Positions 1 to 9,606 of a stretch of 64,000 nucleotides of DNA are shown piece after piece (the first letter of the stretch is position 1; each line of letters begins with the position of its first letter). The stretch comes from Hyaloperonospora brassicae (taxonomy: Eukaryota; Oomycota; Peronosporomycetes; Peronosporales; Peronosporaceae): the NCBI GenBank assembly GCA_947650285.1, contig CANTFL010000174.1:744001-808000 (forward strand), in the 5' to 3' direction. The translations under genes and the position numbers were made by a program. The notes beneath the pieces were generated by a model that worked only from the letters and a program-made list of their open reading frames with translations, was not told the origin of the DNA and searched no databases.

Positions 1-9
1 ACACGGGTC

Positions 10-1584
10 ATGGCCGAGCCACTGCTAAGCAGTGCGCAGATCAACGCGCTGCGCGACGCAGAGCTCGAGCGCTGGAAGACGCAGGAGACCGCGGCCGACC
101 TCATGGTGCCGCTCATCGGCCGCCTCTACCGCGAGCACAATGTCGTGACGGTGCTCTTCGACAAGGGCCTCGTGCACAAGAACAGCATCGAGCTCATTAA
201 GCTCCACAACTTTGTCTGCAAGTACGTGGGCAAGCGCCTGCAGCCCAGCGACACGCTCGTAGTCCTCCAAGCGCTCGTGCAGCACGCGCCCCACGCGCAC
301 GGCCTGCGCATCGACATTGGCCGCACGTTCGTCACGGTCGAGCGCCACGTGCAGGACGTGCAAGCGCAGACGGCGTCCGAGGCGCGCGACGCGGCCCTGC
401 GCGCGCTGGGCGAGCAGCTGAACGCAGCGATGGCGCCGCTGGTCTCGGCCCCGGTCTTGACACCGCACGACGTGATTCTCTACGGCTTTGGGCGCATCGG
501 CCGTCTCTTAGCGCGGCTGCTGATCGAGAAGAGCGGCCCGGGCGTGAAGCTCATGCTGCGCGCGATCGTCGTGCGCAAGGGCACGAAGGAAGACCTGATG
601 AAGCGCGCGAGTCTGTTGCGGCGCGACTCGGTGCACGGCCCGTTCCACGGCAGCATCACGTTCCACGAGGACGCCAACGCCATCATTGCCAATGGCAACC
701 TCATCCAGGTCATCTACTCGGACGGACCGGACAAGTGCGACTACACCAAGTACGGCATCTCGAACGCAGTGGTGATTGACAATACGGGACGCTGGCGCGA
801 TGCCGAGGCGCTGGGTCTGCACCTCCAGTCGCCAGGTGTGTCGAACGTCATCCTCACTGCGCCAGCTAAGGGCGACGTGCCTACGATCGTCGCGGGCGTG
901 AACGACCACGTGATCTCGAGCGCGGACGCGATTTACTCGGCAGCGTCGTGCACGACGAACGCGATTGCGCCGACGTTGCACGCGCTGGAGCAGAAGTTTG
1001 GCATCGTGGGCGGCCACATTGAGACGGTGCACTCGTTCACGAACGACCAGAACTTGATTGACAATTACCATATGAAGGAACGGCGGGGACGCAGCGCCGT
1101 GCTGAATATGGTGATCACAGAGACAGGAGCCGCCGCTGCGGTGGTCAAGTGCCTTCCCTCCCTCAAGGACAAGCTGACGGCCAATGCTATCCGCGTCCCC
1201 ACGCCGAACGTGTCGCTGGCTATTTTGAACGTGCAGCTCGACCCAGTCAAGGCGGAGGGAATCACCAAGGAGGCTGTCAACGCATTCATGCAGAGAATGT
1301 CGCTGGATTCGCCGCTGCAAAACCAGATTGATTTCGTCAACTCGGCTGAGGTCGCGTCGTCGGATTTCATCGGCAGTCGTGCTGCTGGCACTGTGGACGG
1401 CAAGGCCACGATCGTCGATGGCACCAAGGTCATTCTGTACGTGTGGTACGACAACGAGTTTGGCTACAGCTGCCAGGTCATTCGTACCCTGCAGCGCCTT
1501 GTGGGCATCAACCACACGCGTTTCCCGGCAAAAGAGCAAGCGGAAGAGGTGGACAGCTCCCTCAATCTTACCTGGGCCATCTAG
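10..1584 (+). CDS. Glyceraldehyde-3-phosphate dehydrogenase, long form
   Basis: A 524-residue GAPDH that oxidises and phosphorylates glyceraldehyde 3-phosphate with NAD(P). The nucleotide-binding fold begins with GFGRIGR near residue 159 and the active-site motif SCTTN has its catalytic cysteine at about residue 314; the C-terminal WYDNEFGYS motif is intact. About 150 residues precede the Rossmann fold, whereas ordinary glycolytic GAPDH (about 335 residues) has almost none. This extended architecture is known from some bacterial GAPDHs, so a bacterial-like origin is an inference. No targeting peptide is obvious; the extension looks helical and charged. Only nine bases lie upstream in the window, all in frame, so the true start may lie further left. 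No intron is needed. It converges on copper ATPase copy 1. Confidence 0.93.
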   Translation: MAEPLLSSAQINALRDAELERWKTQETAADLMVPLIGRLYREHNVVTVLFDKGLVHKNSIELIKLHNFVCKYVGKRLQPSDTLVVLQALVQHAPHAHGLRIDIGRTFVTVERHVQDVQAQTASEARDAALRALGEQLNAAMAPLVSAPVLTPHDVILYGFGRIGRLLARLLIEKSGPGVKLMLRAIVVRKGTKEDLMKRASLLRRDSVHGPFHGSITFHEDANAIIANGNLIQVIYSDGPDKCDYTKYGISNAVVIDNTGRWRDAEALGLHLQSPGVSNVILTAPAKGDVPTIVAGVNDHVISSADAIYSAASCTTNAIAPTLHALEQKFGIVGGHIETVHSFTNDQNLIDNYHMKERRGRSAVLNMVITETGAAAAVVKCLPSLKDKLTANAIRVPTPNVSLAILNVQLDPVKAEGITKEAVNAFMQRMSLDSPLQNQIDFVNSAEVASSDFIGSRAAGTVDGKATIVDGTKVILYVWYDNEFGYSCQVIRTLQRLVGINHTRFPAKEQAEEVDSSLNLTWAI

Positions 1585-2527
1585 AGTTGTACAAAGCATG
1601 GGATGTGCAAGCTGCCGAGGTCCAGCGCGAGTGAAGAGCGCATTTCTACGCTTTGGTTTTTGCGGCACGTCAAGATCACCTGTCCCAACCGAGCAAGTCG
1701 TCCGTTCTAGTTCACGCATGTCATTACGTGCAAGCGCGTTAGCACTATCACTGGCGAATGCCGTGTCGTCAACATTGAAACAATGGTAATTGCAGCATCG
1801 CATGCAGTCATGCAAAACGCGCTTGCGCGTGACTGTGACGTTCTTGCGACTGATGATGATGAATCGACTTCGCAGTTGAACTGACAGCTCATCCAAAGTA
1901 CGTACTCGACAGGTATAAACAACAATTGCACTGCACGTTGCATCGGTCCGATAAGGGTCTCGACGCACCGGCACAACCTCTGTAGGCTTTCCGCGCACAC
2001 ACACAGCGGTAGCGGAATGGCTTTTGGAGGAACAAGAAGGCAGAGAAACAGCGATACACATCGAGTTGCTGCCCTGCACATGACTGGAGCACAAAGTGTC
2101 GAATCGAATGTACAAAGCGGTAAGCTCATATGTCAGCGAGAAGAAGGGCAGCAATGGGGATCTCTCGACTGTCTACGGGTCTCTTCTGGTTGGACCGAGC
2201 GAGACCCATTGCACCAAAGGTGCTGCGGAATGGCGCGTTCCAGCGCACGTCAAGAGGGTCAGCGAAAGTCGAGATATCGAAACAGGTGCTCAAGACACTT
2301 TGGGTAATGCTTACGCATGGAGGACAAAGGACACATAACTGAGACCAAAAGAACGGTGTCGACAATGCCGCTATCACTGTCAAGACGCTGGTGGTCGGTC
2401 CCCCACATGGCGTTGCAAATGACAATCCCATGTATCAACAACGTCACAGGTGCTGGAACGTCACTGTGTCTCGACAGGTGCGGCCGGAGCGCAACAGCGA
2501 GTGGGTGGCCGCTTCGGCGACTGCGCA
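1585..2527. other. Convergent intergenic gap
   Basis: This stretch lies between the stop of GAPDH and the stop of the minus-strand copper ATPase. Only short open frames occur on either strand and none looks like a known domain. It presumably holds both 3' untranslated regions; I see no repeat or RNA gene. Confidence 0.5.
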
Positions 2528-5500
2528 TCAGCATTTGCCACAACGAACGCGCGGACTCACTTCGTCGGAGTTTGCCAGGGCCGCGTACGTCTTGTGCGAG
2601 GGGCCAAACTTGTGCCGCACGGCACTCGTCAGCTCAATCACCTTTGCGTCTTGGTGGAACAAGACCTTCTTCCTGTCCGTTGACCCAACGACAGGCGGCT
2701 GGTACGTCTTCAGCAGCAGCGACGACGTGACAACCGACACGGACGAGAACGCCATGGCGAGGCCGGCGCACGCAGGCGGAATCGTGCGGTGGATCAGCGG
2801 GAAGAAGATGCCCGCGGCCAGCGGCAGACCGACCAAGTTGTAGACGACCGAGAGGAAAAAGTTCAACTTGATGCGCGCGAACACCACGCGAGCCAAGTCG
2901 AGCGCCACCACCACGTCCGTGAGCGCACTCTTGACCAACACCATGTCGGCTTCGGCCTTGGCGATCTGCGTGCCGGCCCCAATGGCCATGCCGATGTCGG
3001 ACTGCGCCAGTGCCGGAGCGTCGTTGATGCCGTCGCCGACCATACACACGACGCGCGGCTTCAGTGTTAGCGGGTTCACCTGCGACTGCAGCGCCTTGAT
3101 CTGAGCCGCCTTCTCGCCGGGCAGAGCCACGGCCTTGACGTGGTGGATGCCCATCTGGCGAGCAATCGCACTGGCCGTGCGCAAGTTATCGCCAGTGATC
3201 AGCCACACGTCGAGGCCCATGGACTTGAGGTACTTCACGACCGCGGCCGCTTCCGGTCGAGGAGCGTCTGCCAGCGCAATCAGACCCACGAGCTTGTTCG
3301 CCACACACACCAGCACCACCGTCTTGCCCTCCAGCTCCAGCTCGTGCATCTGGTCCCGCATCTTGTCGCTCACCTCAATGCCCTTCGCCTCGCAGTACTC
3401 CAAGTTGCCAACCAGCACAGTCGCAGGTGTGGCGCGAGACGTGACCGCACTGGCTGCGACTGTGCCTTCGATCCCGCGTCCAGGCACCACGTGCACGTCG
3501 CTCGGATCGTGCAGCTCCATCTTCTCGTACTCGGCGGCTGTCCGGACAATGGCTTTGCCGAGAACGTGCTCACTCACGCACTCGAGCGATGCGCTGTAGT
3601 AGAGAAGTTCGCGTGCCGTGTACGCGCTGTCGGCCACCACTACATCGCGCACGGACGAGTGGCCGACGGTCAGTGTGCCCGTCTTGTCGAACACAATCGT
3701 GTCGACGTAGCGCGCGGTCTCGAGTGCGCGGCCGCCCTTGATCAAGACGCCGTGTTTGGCACCGACGCCACAGCCGACCATGACCGCCGTGGGCGTCGCG
3801 AGCCCCAGCGCACACGGACACGCAATGACCACGACCGAGATCGCAAACAGGAGCGCCACGAAGCAATCGTCAGCATGGCTCGCGCCAACGGAGACGCCCA
3901 AGTCGATCTTCCATTGCAGAGGCACAGCGTCCACCGAGAGCAGCAGCATCCAGCTCGTGAACGTCACGATCGATATCCCGAGAACGCATGGAGCAAAGAT
4001 GGACGCCAACCAGTCGGCGTACGCCTGGATCGGAGCTTTGTTGAGCTGGGCGTCTTCGATCAAAGCGCAGATCTGCGACAGTGCCGAGCTCTCACCGCCC
4101 ATACAGCTCGACTTGATCACCAGCGCGCCTTGCTGGTTCACCGTCGATCCAAACACGTAGTCGCCCTCTTTCTTGGCCACGGGCATACTCTCGCCCGTCA
4201 GCATCGACTCGTCCGTGGAGCTCGACCCGGACTTGACCACGCCGTCCGTCGGGATGTTGGCCCCCGGACAAATCCGGAGCAAGTCTCCACGCTGCACCAG
4301 CTCGATCGGGATCTCGCGGTCGCGTTCGCCCTCCTTGACGAGCAACGCCGTCTTGGGCTGCAGGTTTGCGAGCTCGGACAGAGCGTCCGCCGTCTTGCCC
4401 TTCGCCATCGACTCCATGTACTTGCCAAGCGTCACGAACGTCAGTAGCATTGCTGACGACTCGAAGAAGTGGCGGCCGTGGTAGTCTTTGCTCAGCGTCG
4501 ACCCGATCAACGACACGAAGCTGTAGATGTACGACATGGTCGTGCCCGACACGACGAGGAAGTCCATGCCCATGACCCCGTGCTGCAGACCCTTCCACGC
4601 TGCCACGTAGAACCGCCAGCCCACGCCGAATTGCACCGGCGTCGCCAGCACAAACAGCAGCAGCATCTTGAGCGACACGGCATTGAACACGGGCGTCATG
4701 AGCAACATCTCCACTGCCGGAATGTACATGAGCACCATGTGGATGAGCATCGCCGGCAGCGCAAAGATCATCGACACTGTCAGCAGCTTGCGCCACTTGC
4801 CCACTTCCGACTTGCTCAGCGCGTTCTGGTCCGTCGTCTTGAGCGCCACGTCGGCCGAGTAGCCCAACCCGGTGATGCACTCCAGCACGTCACGTGGACC
4901 CGTCTGCGACAGCTGCTTCAGGTGCACGTGCGCCTTGTTCGCCGGCAGGTCGACCACCACTTTGGTGACACCGGACAGGGCCTTCACGGCCGACTCGATC
5001 GCGTCCACACAGGCCGCAGAGCTCATGCCCGTCACGGTGAACGTGAGCTCGAGCGAGTCCGCGTCGCCCGGCTCCACCACGTGCGAGAACGTCGCCTTGT
5101 AGCCGGCGTCCTGGATGAGTGTCTGGAGTGTGCTCTGCCCGTCGTCGATCAGGTCGCGGTCGAACGACACTTCGGCCTTCTGGCTGATGAGCCCCACGCG
5201 GCAGTACAGCACGCCCGCTGTCTTGCTCAGGTGGTCCTCAATGGCCTTGACACACGCGGCACAGCTCATGCCTTCGACGTGGAACACGGCGCGTGGGTGG
5301 CCCGCGGCGTCCGGCACGTCCAGGACCACGTCCTCCATCTCGGCTTGCAGCTGCTTGTCCTTCTGGGCCTGCAGCTTGATGGCCGCCGCCTTGGCCGCGT
5401 CGTAGGCACTGGCCTCGAAGCCCACGCACTCCACTGCGTCCACGAGCTCGTCGAAGGTCGGGCGGCTGCTGCCGTCGCGCAGCACTACAGTGGCTTTGCG

Positions 5501-5857
5501 CTCGCTGAAGCGCACGACAGCGCTGGCCACGCCGTCGACGCCCCGCAGCGCGTTCTCGACCGTCGTGCCGCAGTTCTTCTGGCACATCATGCCCTGCACC
5601 AGCAGCTCGAGCGTCTCTGCGTCCGACGCGGATTCGGCCGTTGTCCTGGTCATTGGTCCGCTCGTGCCGGTCGTAGCGGCAGCAGTCGTTGCGGTGGATG
5701 GGGATTCAAGTGGAGCAAATGGGTCAGTAGCGACTGTCTCTCGTGCTCCGTGTGCTGAGACTTTAGACGACGCGAAATGCCTTCTGAGCGTTTCGATGTG
5801 TTGTCGTTGCGTTCGTTGGGCTCTTTGGTTGTGCGGGCAACCGACACGCCCAGACAC
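2528..5857 (-). CDS. P1B-type Cu+-transporting ATPase, copy 1
   Basis: Heavy-metal pump that uses ATP to move Cu+ out of the cytosol; family knowledge predicts a Golgi/vacuole or plasma-membrane site. Three N-terminal HMA domains are visible: the first has CQKNC (CX3C), the second the normal CAAC, the third a degenerate SAAC. Membrane helices follow, then TGES, the CPC metal site in CPCALG, DKTGT with the phosphorylated Asp near residue 724, and GDGINDAP. The usual SEHP motif reads SEHV. The frame is open from 5857 (1109 aa), but an internal Met at 5653 sits just before the first HMA and gives 1041 aa; that start is equally plausible. From 5629 to about 2705 the sequence is nearly identical to copy 2 on the other strand. 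Only the N-terminus, one membrane-loop block (about 3837-3972) and the C-terminal 55 or so residues differ. Confidence 0.93.
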   Translation of the reverse strand: MSGRVGCPHNQRAQRTQRQHIETLRRHFASSKVSAHGARETVATDPFAPLESPSTATTAAATTGTSGPMTRTTAESASDAETLELLVQGMMCQKNCGTTVENALRGVDGVASAVVRFSERKATVVLRDGSSRPTFDELVDAVECVGFEASAYDAAKAAAIKLQAQKDKQLQAEMEDVVLDVPDAAGHPRAVFHVEGMSCAACVKAIEDHLSKTAGVLYCRVGLISQKAEVSFDRDLIDDGQSTLQTLIQDAGYKATFSHVVEPGDADSLELTFTVTGMSSAACVDAIESAVKALSGVTKVVVDLPANKAHVHLKQLSQTGPRDVLECITGLGYSADVALKTTDQNALSKSEVGKWRKLLTVSMIFALPAMLIHMVLMYIPAVEMLLMTPVFNAVSLKMLLLFVLATPVQFGVGWRFYVAAWKGLQHGVMGMDFLVVSGTTMSYIYSFVSLIGSTLSKDYHGRHFFESSAMLLTFVTLGKYMESMAKGKTADALSELANLQPKTALLVKEGERDREIPIELVQRGDLLRICPGANIPTDGVVKSGSSSTDESMLTGESMPVAKKEGDYVFGSTVNQQGALVIKSSCMGGESSALSQICALIEDAQLNKAPIQAYADWLASIFAPCVLGISIVTFTSWMLLLSVDAVPLQWKIDLGVSVGASHADDCFVALLFAISVVVIACPCALGLATPTAVMVGCGVGAKHGVLIKGGRALETARYVDTIVFDKTGTLTVGHSSVRDVVVADSAYTARELLYYSASLECVSEHVLGKAIVRTAAEYEKMELHDPSDVHVVPGRGIEGTVAASAVTSRATPATVLVGNLEYCEAKGIEVSDKMRDQMHELELEGKTVVLVCVANKLVGLIALADAPRPEAAAVVKYLKSMGLDVWLITGDNLRTASAIARQMGIHHVKAVALPGEKAAQIKALQSQVNPLTLKPRVVCMVGDGINDAPALAQSDIGMAIGAGTQIAKAEADMVLVKSALTDVVVALDLARVVFARIKLNFFLSVVYNLVGLPLAAGIFFPLIHRTIPPACAGLAMAFSSVSVVTSSLLLKTYQPPVVGSTDRKKVLFHQDAKVIELTSAVRHKFGPSHKTYAALANSDEVSPRVRCGKC

Positions 5858-5991
5858 AGTCAGTTAGTTACGAGGGCGGAGCTTGGACGACTCTTTGGGT
5901 TGGTATGGACGGCCACCGAACGAGGCGTTGGGCCACCTCGAGGGGTAAACCATAGGGGGAGGGAGGAGGTCTTATTCCTAGTCGACGCGCG

Positions 5992-6016
5992 ACTAACTAA
6001 CTGACTGACTGACTAG
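5992..6016. repeat. CTAA/CTGA tetranucleotide microsatellite
   Basis: A short run of CTAA then CTGA units, read directly, in the 5' flank of ATPase copy 1. Confidence 0.8.
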
Positions 6017-6073
6017 AAAGCGGTTTCGGGTTTCTCTGCAGAGATCGAAATGATGGCGACTGACGATTACGAG

Positions 6074-6137
6074 ACGAGTGAGTGAGTGGGTACGTGTGTG
6101 GGTACGTGTTGTCAGTGTGTGTGGGTGTGTGTACGTA
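6074..6137. repeat. GT-rich imperfect simple repeat
   Basis: Alternating GTGAGTGAGT, GGGTACGTGT and GTGTGTGG units form an imperfect purine/pyrimidine simple repeat in the ATPase spacer. Confidence 0.7.
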
Positions 6138-6752
6138 AGTGACTTTCTCTTCTGCTTGTGGTCTCTGGACCCGACCGCTTCTCTTCTTGGGTCGGCTATC
6201 GATGCTGTGATGGATCGCAAGGCGCTGCAGCGACAAGTTGAGGCGTTCCGACGGGTCGCGCGTAGCTCTGTGAGCCAGACGTGCGTGGACGCCGCGCGTG
6301 TCGGTCAGACGTCGGACCACTCTGCACGACGACTGGTGAAACGCAGAAATAGAATGACTACCGCCGCACCGACGTGTCGGTTTCAGTCAACAATTGCCCT
6401 TCAACGACACGTCGACGCGGGACCGGTCCGTCGGTCGCACAGACGACACGGACGTCTCGGGTTCTTCCACGTCCTACAATACGTGCAATCCGACCTGAAC
6501 CCATTCCACGCCGATGCAAAACCGGTCAGTAACTCACCAAACTCTCCCGCTGCGTAAAACGCGTATTTCCTACACACTGCCCTTTTGTGCGCGTAAAACA
6601 CAAGTTTGGCGCAAGTCCACTTTTTCCATGCGGCAACAACGTCATGTCCGGCAGACGACGCAGGTTGGGTAGAGGTTTGCCGAGTGTCTCAAATAGCGTG
6701 CCACTCATGCACCGCCTCCTCCATCTTGTCAACGCGACGATACAAACACGAC

Positions 6753-6772
6753 GTGTGTGTGTGTGTGTGCGT
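6753..6772. repeat. (GT)n microsatellite
   Basis: About eight consecutive GT dinucleotides in the ATPase spacer. Confidence 0.75.
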
Positions 6773-9486
6773 ATGTGATGGGCTCGTTCTTTCTCTGGAG
6801 CGCGACGAGCGACGTTGTTGTCCTTCTGCTTGAGCTTTGAGCGCCCATCATGTGCGAAATGCCTCCCCCAAACTCTACACAAGGCGAAAAGGGGCAGCGG
6901 AAAAAAGCTGGATGGGAGTGACGCAAACACTAATGACGTCGTCTCGCAAGACGACGCCTCCTCGCTCTGCTGCGACACCAATGCTGAAGCCAATTTGGCG
7001 TAAACATTGCTGTCCCATGCCCGAGCAAGAGAGCACCTTCGGCCTTTACCCGCAGAGCAAATCTCGGACGACACGTGCAACTACACCCCCACCCACCCAC
7101 GCGCTCTTATTCTCCATATGTCTGCAAACCATTGCCGGATCTTCGCCTTACAAAAAGGGGAACACACACCCGTAACTGTGCTGTTTGTCACGTGATGTGA
7201 CGACCGCAACTGCGCTTTGGCGGTAGTTGCGCTTCCGCTGACGCTAGCGCGGCGAAGGAGCAAAGAATGGCTGCGCTGTGTAGCCGACCGCCTTACCTTT
7301 AACTTTATGGCAGGGGTCTGGGCGCTATCGAAAAGTGATTTGCACGCACCAACATGAACAGCAGTCGACGCAGGTCGCCGATCGAATGTCTGTGGCTATT
7401 CGTTCGCTGCAGTTTACACTGTGACGCACAGTGCTCGCAGAGTCGTTCGCCTCATTCGACTGTTTGTCGTGGTCGTGTGACAGCAAATCAGTCTCTTTCG
7501 ACGCTGCACTTGCCACTTGCACGCTCCTCCGAGCGCTGCAAAGCCGTGGCTGTGGTACTCGCCTACGCACCTTGTTGATCCCATGCCACACACACACTTC
7601 TCTGTACCGAGTCGTTTACTGCAGCAACGTCCGCTCGTCGTTCGCCTACGAAGTGTGGCCGCGGACGCCTTTGTAGTCAGTAGACTACAAGGAAGTCAGG
7701 AGACTGAGTACTGGGCGCGCCCCTTTGTTTGCCAGCGAAGTTGCAACATGTAATCGCACCAAATCTCAGCCCAGTCGCATCCTTGATCGGTTTAATACAC
7801 TGCAGCAGCACAAGCGCTCTCGGCGGCTGCATCTTTGCGACAGACCGTTGTCTTCGCTTGTGTACTTTCACGTGGCGCATGTGCACGTTGCAGTGGACTT
7901 CGACACGACAAAAAGTCAGTGTATGTCATCGACTGCAAGTGATACGGAACACACTTGTGCGCTGCAACGCTGTTGTGCTGGTAGCCACAGAGAGGACGTC
8001 CGGCCACACGCACGATAAAGTCAGCCACTGCTCTCCCAATGTACCATTCCTCTGCTCGTTTCGACGACTCTACTTTCTACCAAAAGCAAGTCAATAAACA
8101 ACAGAAATCGGAACATTTCGGCCACGTAGGAAAAACACAGACGGTTTCAATCAGCCAACGCCAGCGAACCTGTCGACGTCGTTCCCTCCGTGGCGTTTCT
8201 GCGAGCTCTGGCGTATCCTCAAGCAGCATCCTCCCCCCGTTCTGACAGCTGCTGGTAAGTCGCTGCTTGTTGAGCTGGTGATGGTGATGCTGCAATTGTT
8301 GATAGACGGACGTCGTAGCATCGGATGTGAAGAAACTTTGCCGTCCCAGAGCGTCTGCTGTTTGCTGATTTGCACTGCTCGCGCTCGATCACTTATCACG
8401 TGCGTGCGTGCGTGCGCACAGGTGGCTTACAAACGACAGACGGACGCAAAGGTAGGCCCAAAGACACACACATAGAAAGTAGCTGCCGGGGAGTCTCGAC
8501 ATCTTGCCGTACGTACGCTCACGAGCAGCTTCGGCCGTGGGGCTTGCAATCACACCGATTCCAACGTTGCAAGCAGACAGCGACCGCGGTCCTTACAAGC
8601 TACAGATAGTCCGTCCTTCAAGAGCCCTCCACAGCCAAGGACGGTCGCGCATATGGTTGCACACGTACTCGACGTTGCCGCGTACCGTCGCTGTATCCGC
8701 TGGACCACCAAAGATTTCACACTGCTGGTTGGTGCACCCAAGTTGCCAGATGGACTGCTCTGGACGCAAGCAATTCAGTTATCGGCGCTTTTTCTTTGCC
8801 CGTGGCAGTTTCCTGCGTATCCCAAGCTCTTTGATGCCGCGTTCCTTGCTCGCGCTTCTTTTCCTTGCTGCAAGGCGCGCGAGTGTACGATCGCGCCGAC
8901 TGTTTGCGTCGTCCGTGTCTCCAACATAGCAATAGCGCGTGTCTTGTCCTACGGCTTGCAAACGTCCACACTCGAGGCGTATCGGCGATGGCACTCCATG
9001 GGTCGTGTTTGCCCGCCACGTGTTTCTGCTGAGCCGAAAAGAATGACGGGCCGGGAGTGGCACCGAAAGCACTTGTCACGATTGCACGTTTCGTGCCCGC
9101 AATCGTCGCGTCCATTCCCCTGTCGCAGACACAGCGATGAGCCGCGTCGATCGGAAGAGATCCAGTGGCCCGAGAAAGCGCAGACAGTGCCGTCGATCTT
9201 CGCGTTGTCGCGAGGCGCCACATGTGTTTCTCGAGCTCCGTGGGTCAAGATCGGGGCGGCCTCGCGTCGCCATCTGCTCCCTGCGCGCACTTCGCATCGG
9301 ATCGGGCTCTGCGAAAAACAAGCACTCGAGCGTTTCCACGGCACCAGCTGTTTCAGCAGCAGAGCAAAGTGCGCAATGTGTGGGTACCCTGTATACTTAG
9401 CAAGGGAAAAGAAAGCGAAGAAAGGACAGGGGAAACCCGCGAGTTGCTGGGACAGTGCGCGACCCCATACGTACTGGACCTCCTCC

Positions 9487-9541
9487 TGCGCACTCACTGC
9501 GCACTCATTGCGCACTCATTGCGCACTCACCGCGCGCTCAT
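9487..9541 (+). repeat. Five 11-bp tandem units before ATPase copy 2
   Basis: Five head-to-tail copies of an 11-bp unit, TGCGCACTCAT or near variants, lie at 9487-9497, 9498-9508, 9509-9519, 9520-9530 and 9531-9541. Each contains an initiator-like CTCAT or CTCAC core, and the last unit runs into the best initiator match. The unit length is close to one DNA helical turn. Confidence 0.85.
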
Positions 9542-9557
9542 TTGTCGTTCATTTTCC
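9536..9557 (+). promoter_or_regulatory. Oomycete-type initiator and flanking element
   Basis: GCTCATTTGTC followed closely by CATTTTCC resembles the oomycete core promoter (initiator GCTCATT plus flanking promoter region). It lies about 50 bases before the ATG at 9607 and supports that start. Confidence 0.6.
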
Positions 9558-9606
9558 AATTACCGCCGTCTTGCGCAGACCAAGAGGCCACCCACAGCAG
9601 CAACAG

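Larger units (their letters stand above)
5858..9606. other. Spacer between the two head-to-head copper ATPases
   Basis: About 3.7 kb separates the 5' ends of the two ATPases and must contain both promoters. It holds simple repeats and short open frames without recognisable domains. The frame of copy 2 stays open upstream to 8653, but the translation there is low-complexity and unlike the family, and an initiator-like element at 9536-9557 argues that transcription starts later, so 8653-9606 is treated as non-coding. I could not see that the spacer itself is an inverted repeat. Confidence 0.5.

Noticed and set aside
3140..5758. Long open frames antisense to the copper ATPases (429-435 codons, His/Arg-rich)
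   Set aside because: They are mirror frames of GC-rich coding DNA, occur identically opposite both ATPase copies, and have no domain.
8653..9606. In-frame upstream extension of ATPase copy 2 by 318 codons
   Set aside because: Its translation is low-complexity and unlike the family, it includes the 11-bp tandem repeat, and an initiator-like element lies at 9536-9557, after this supposed start.
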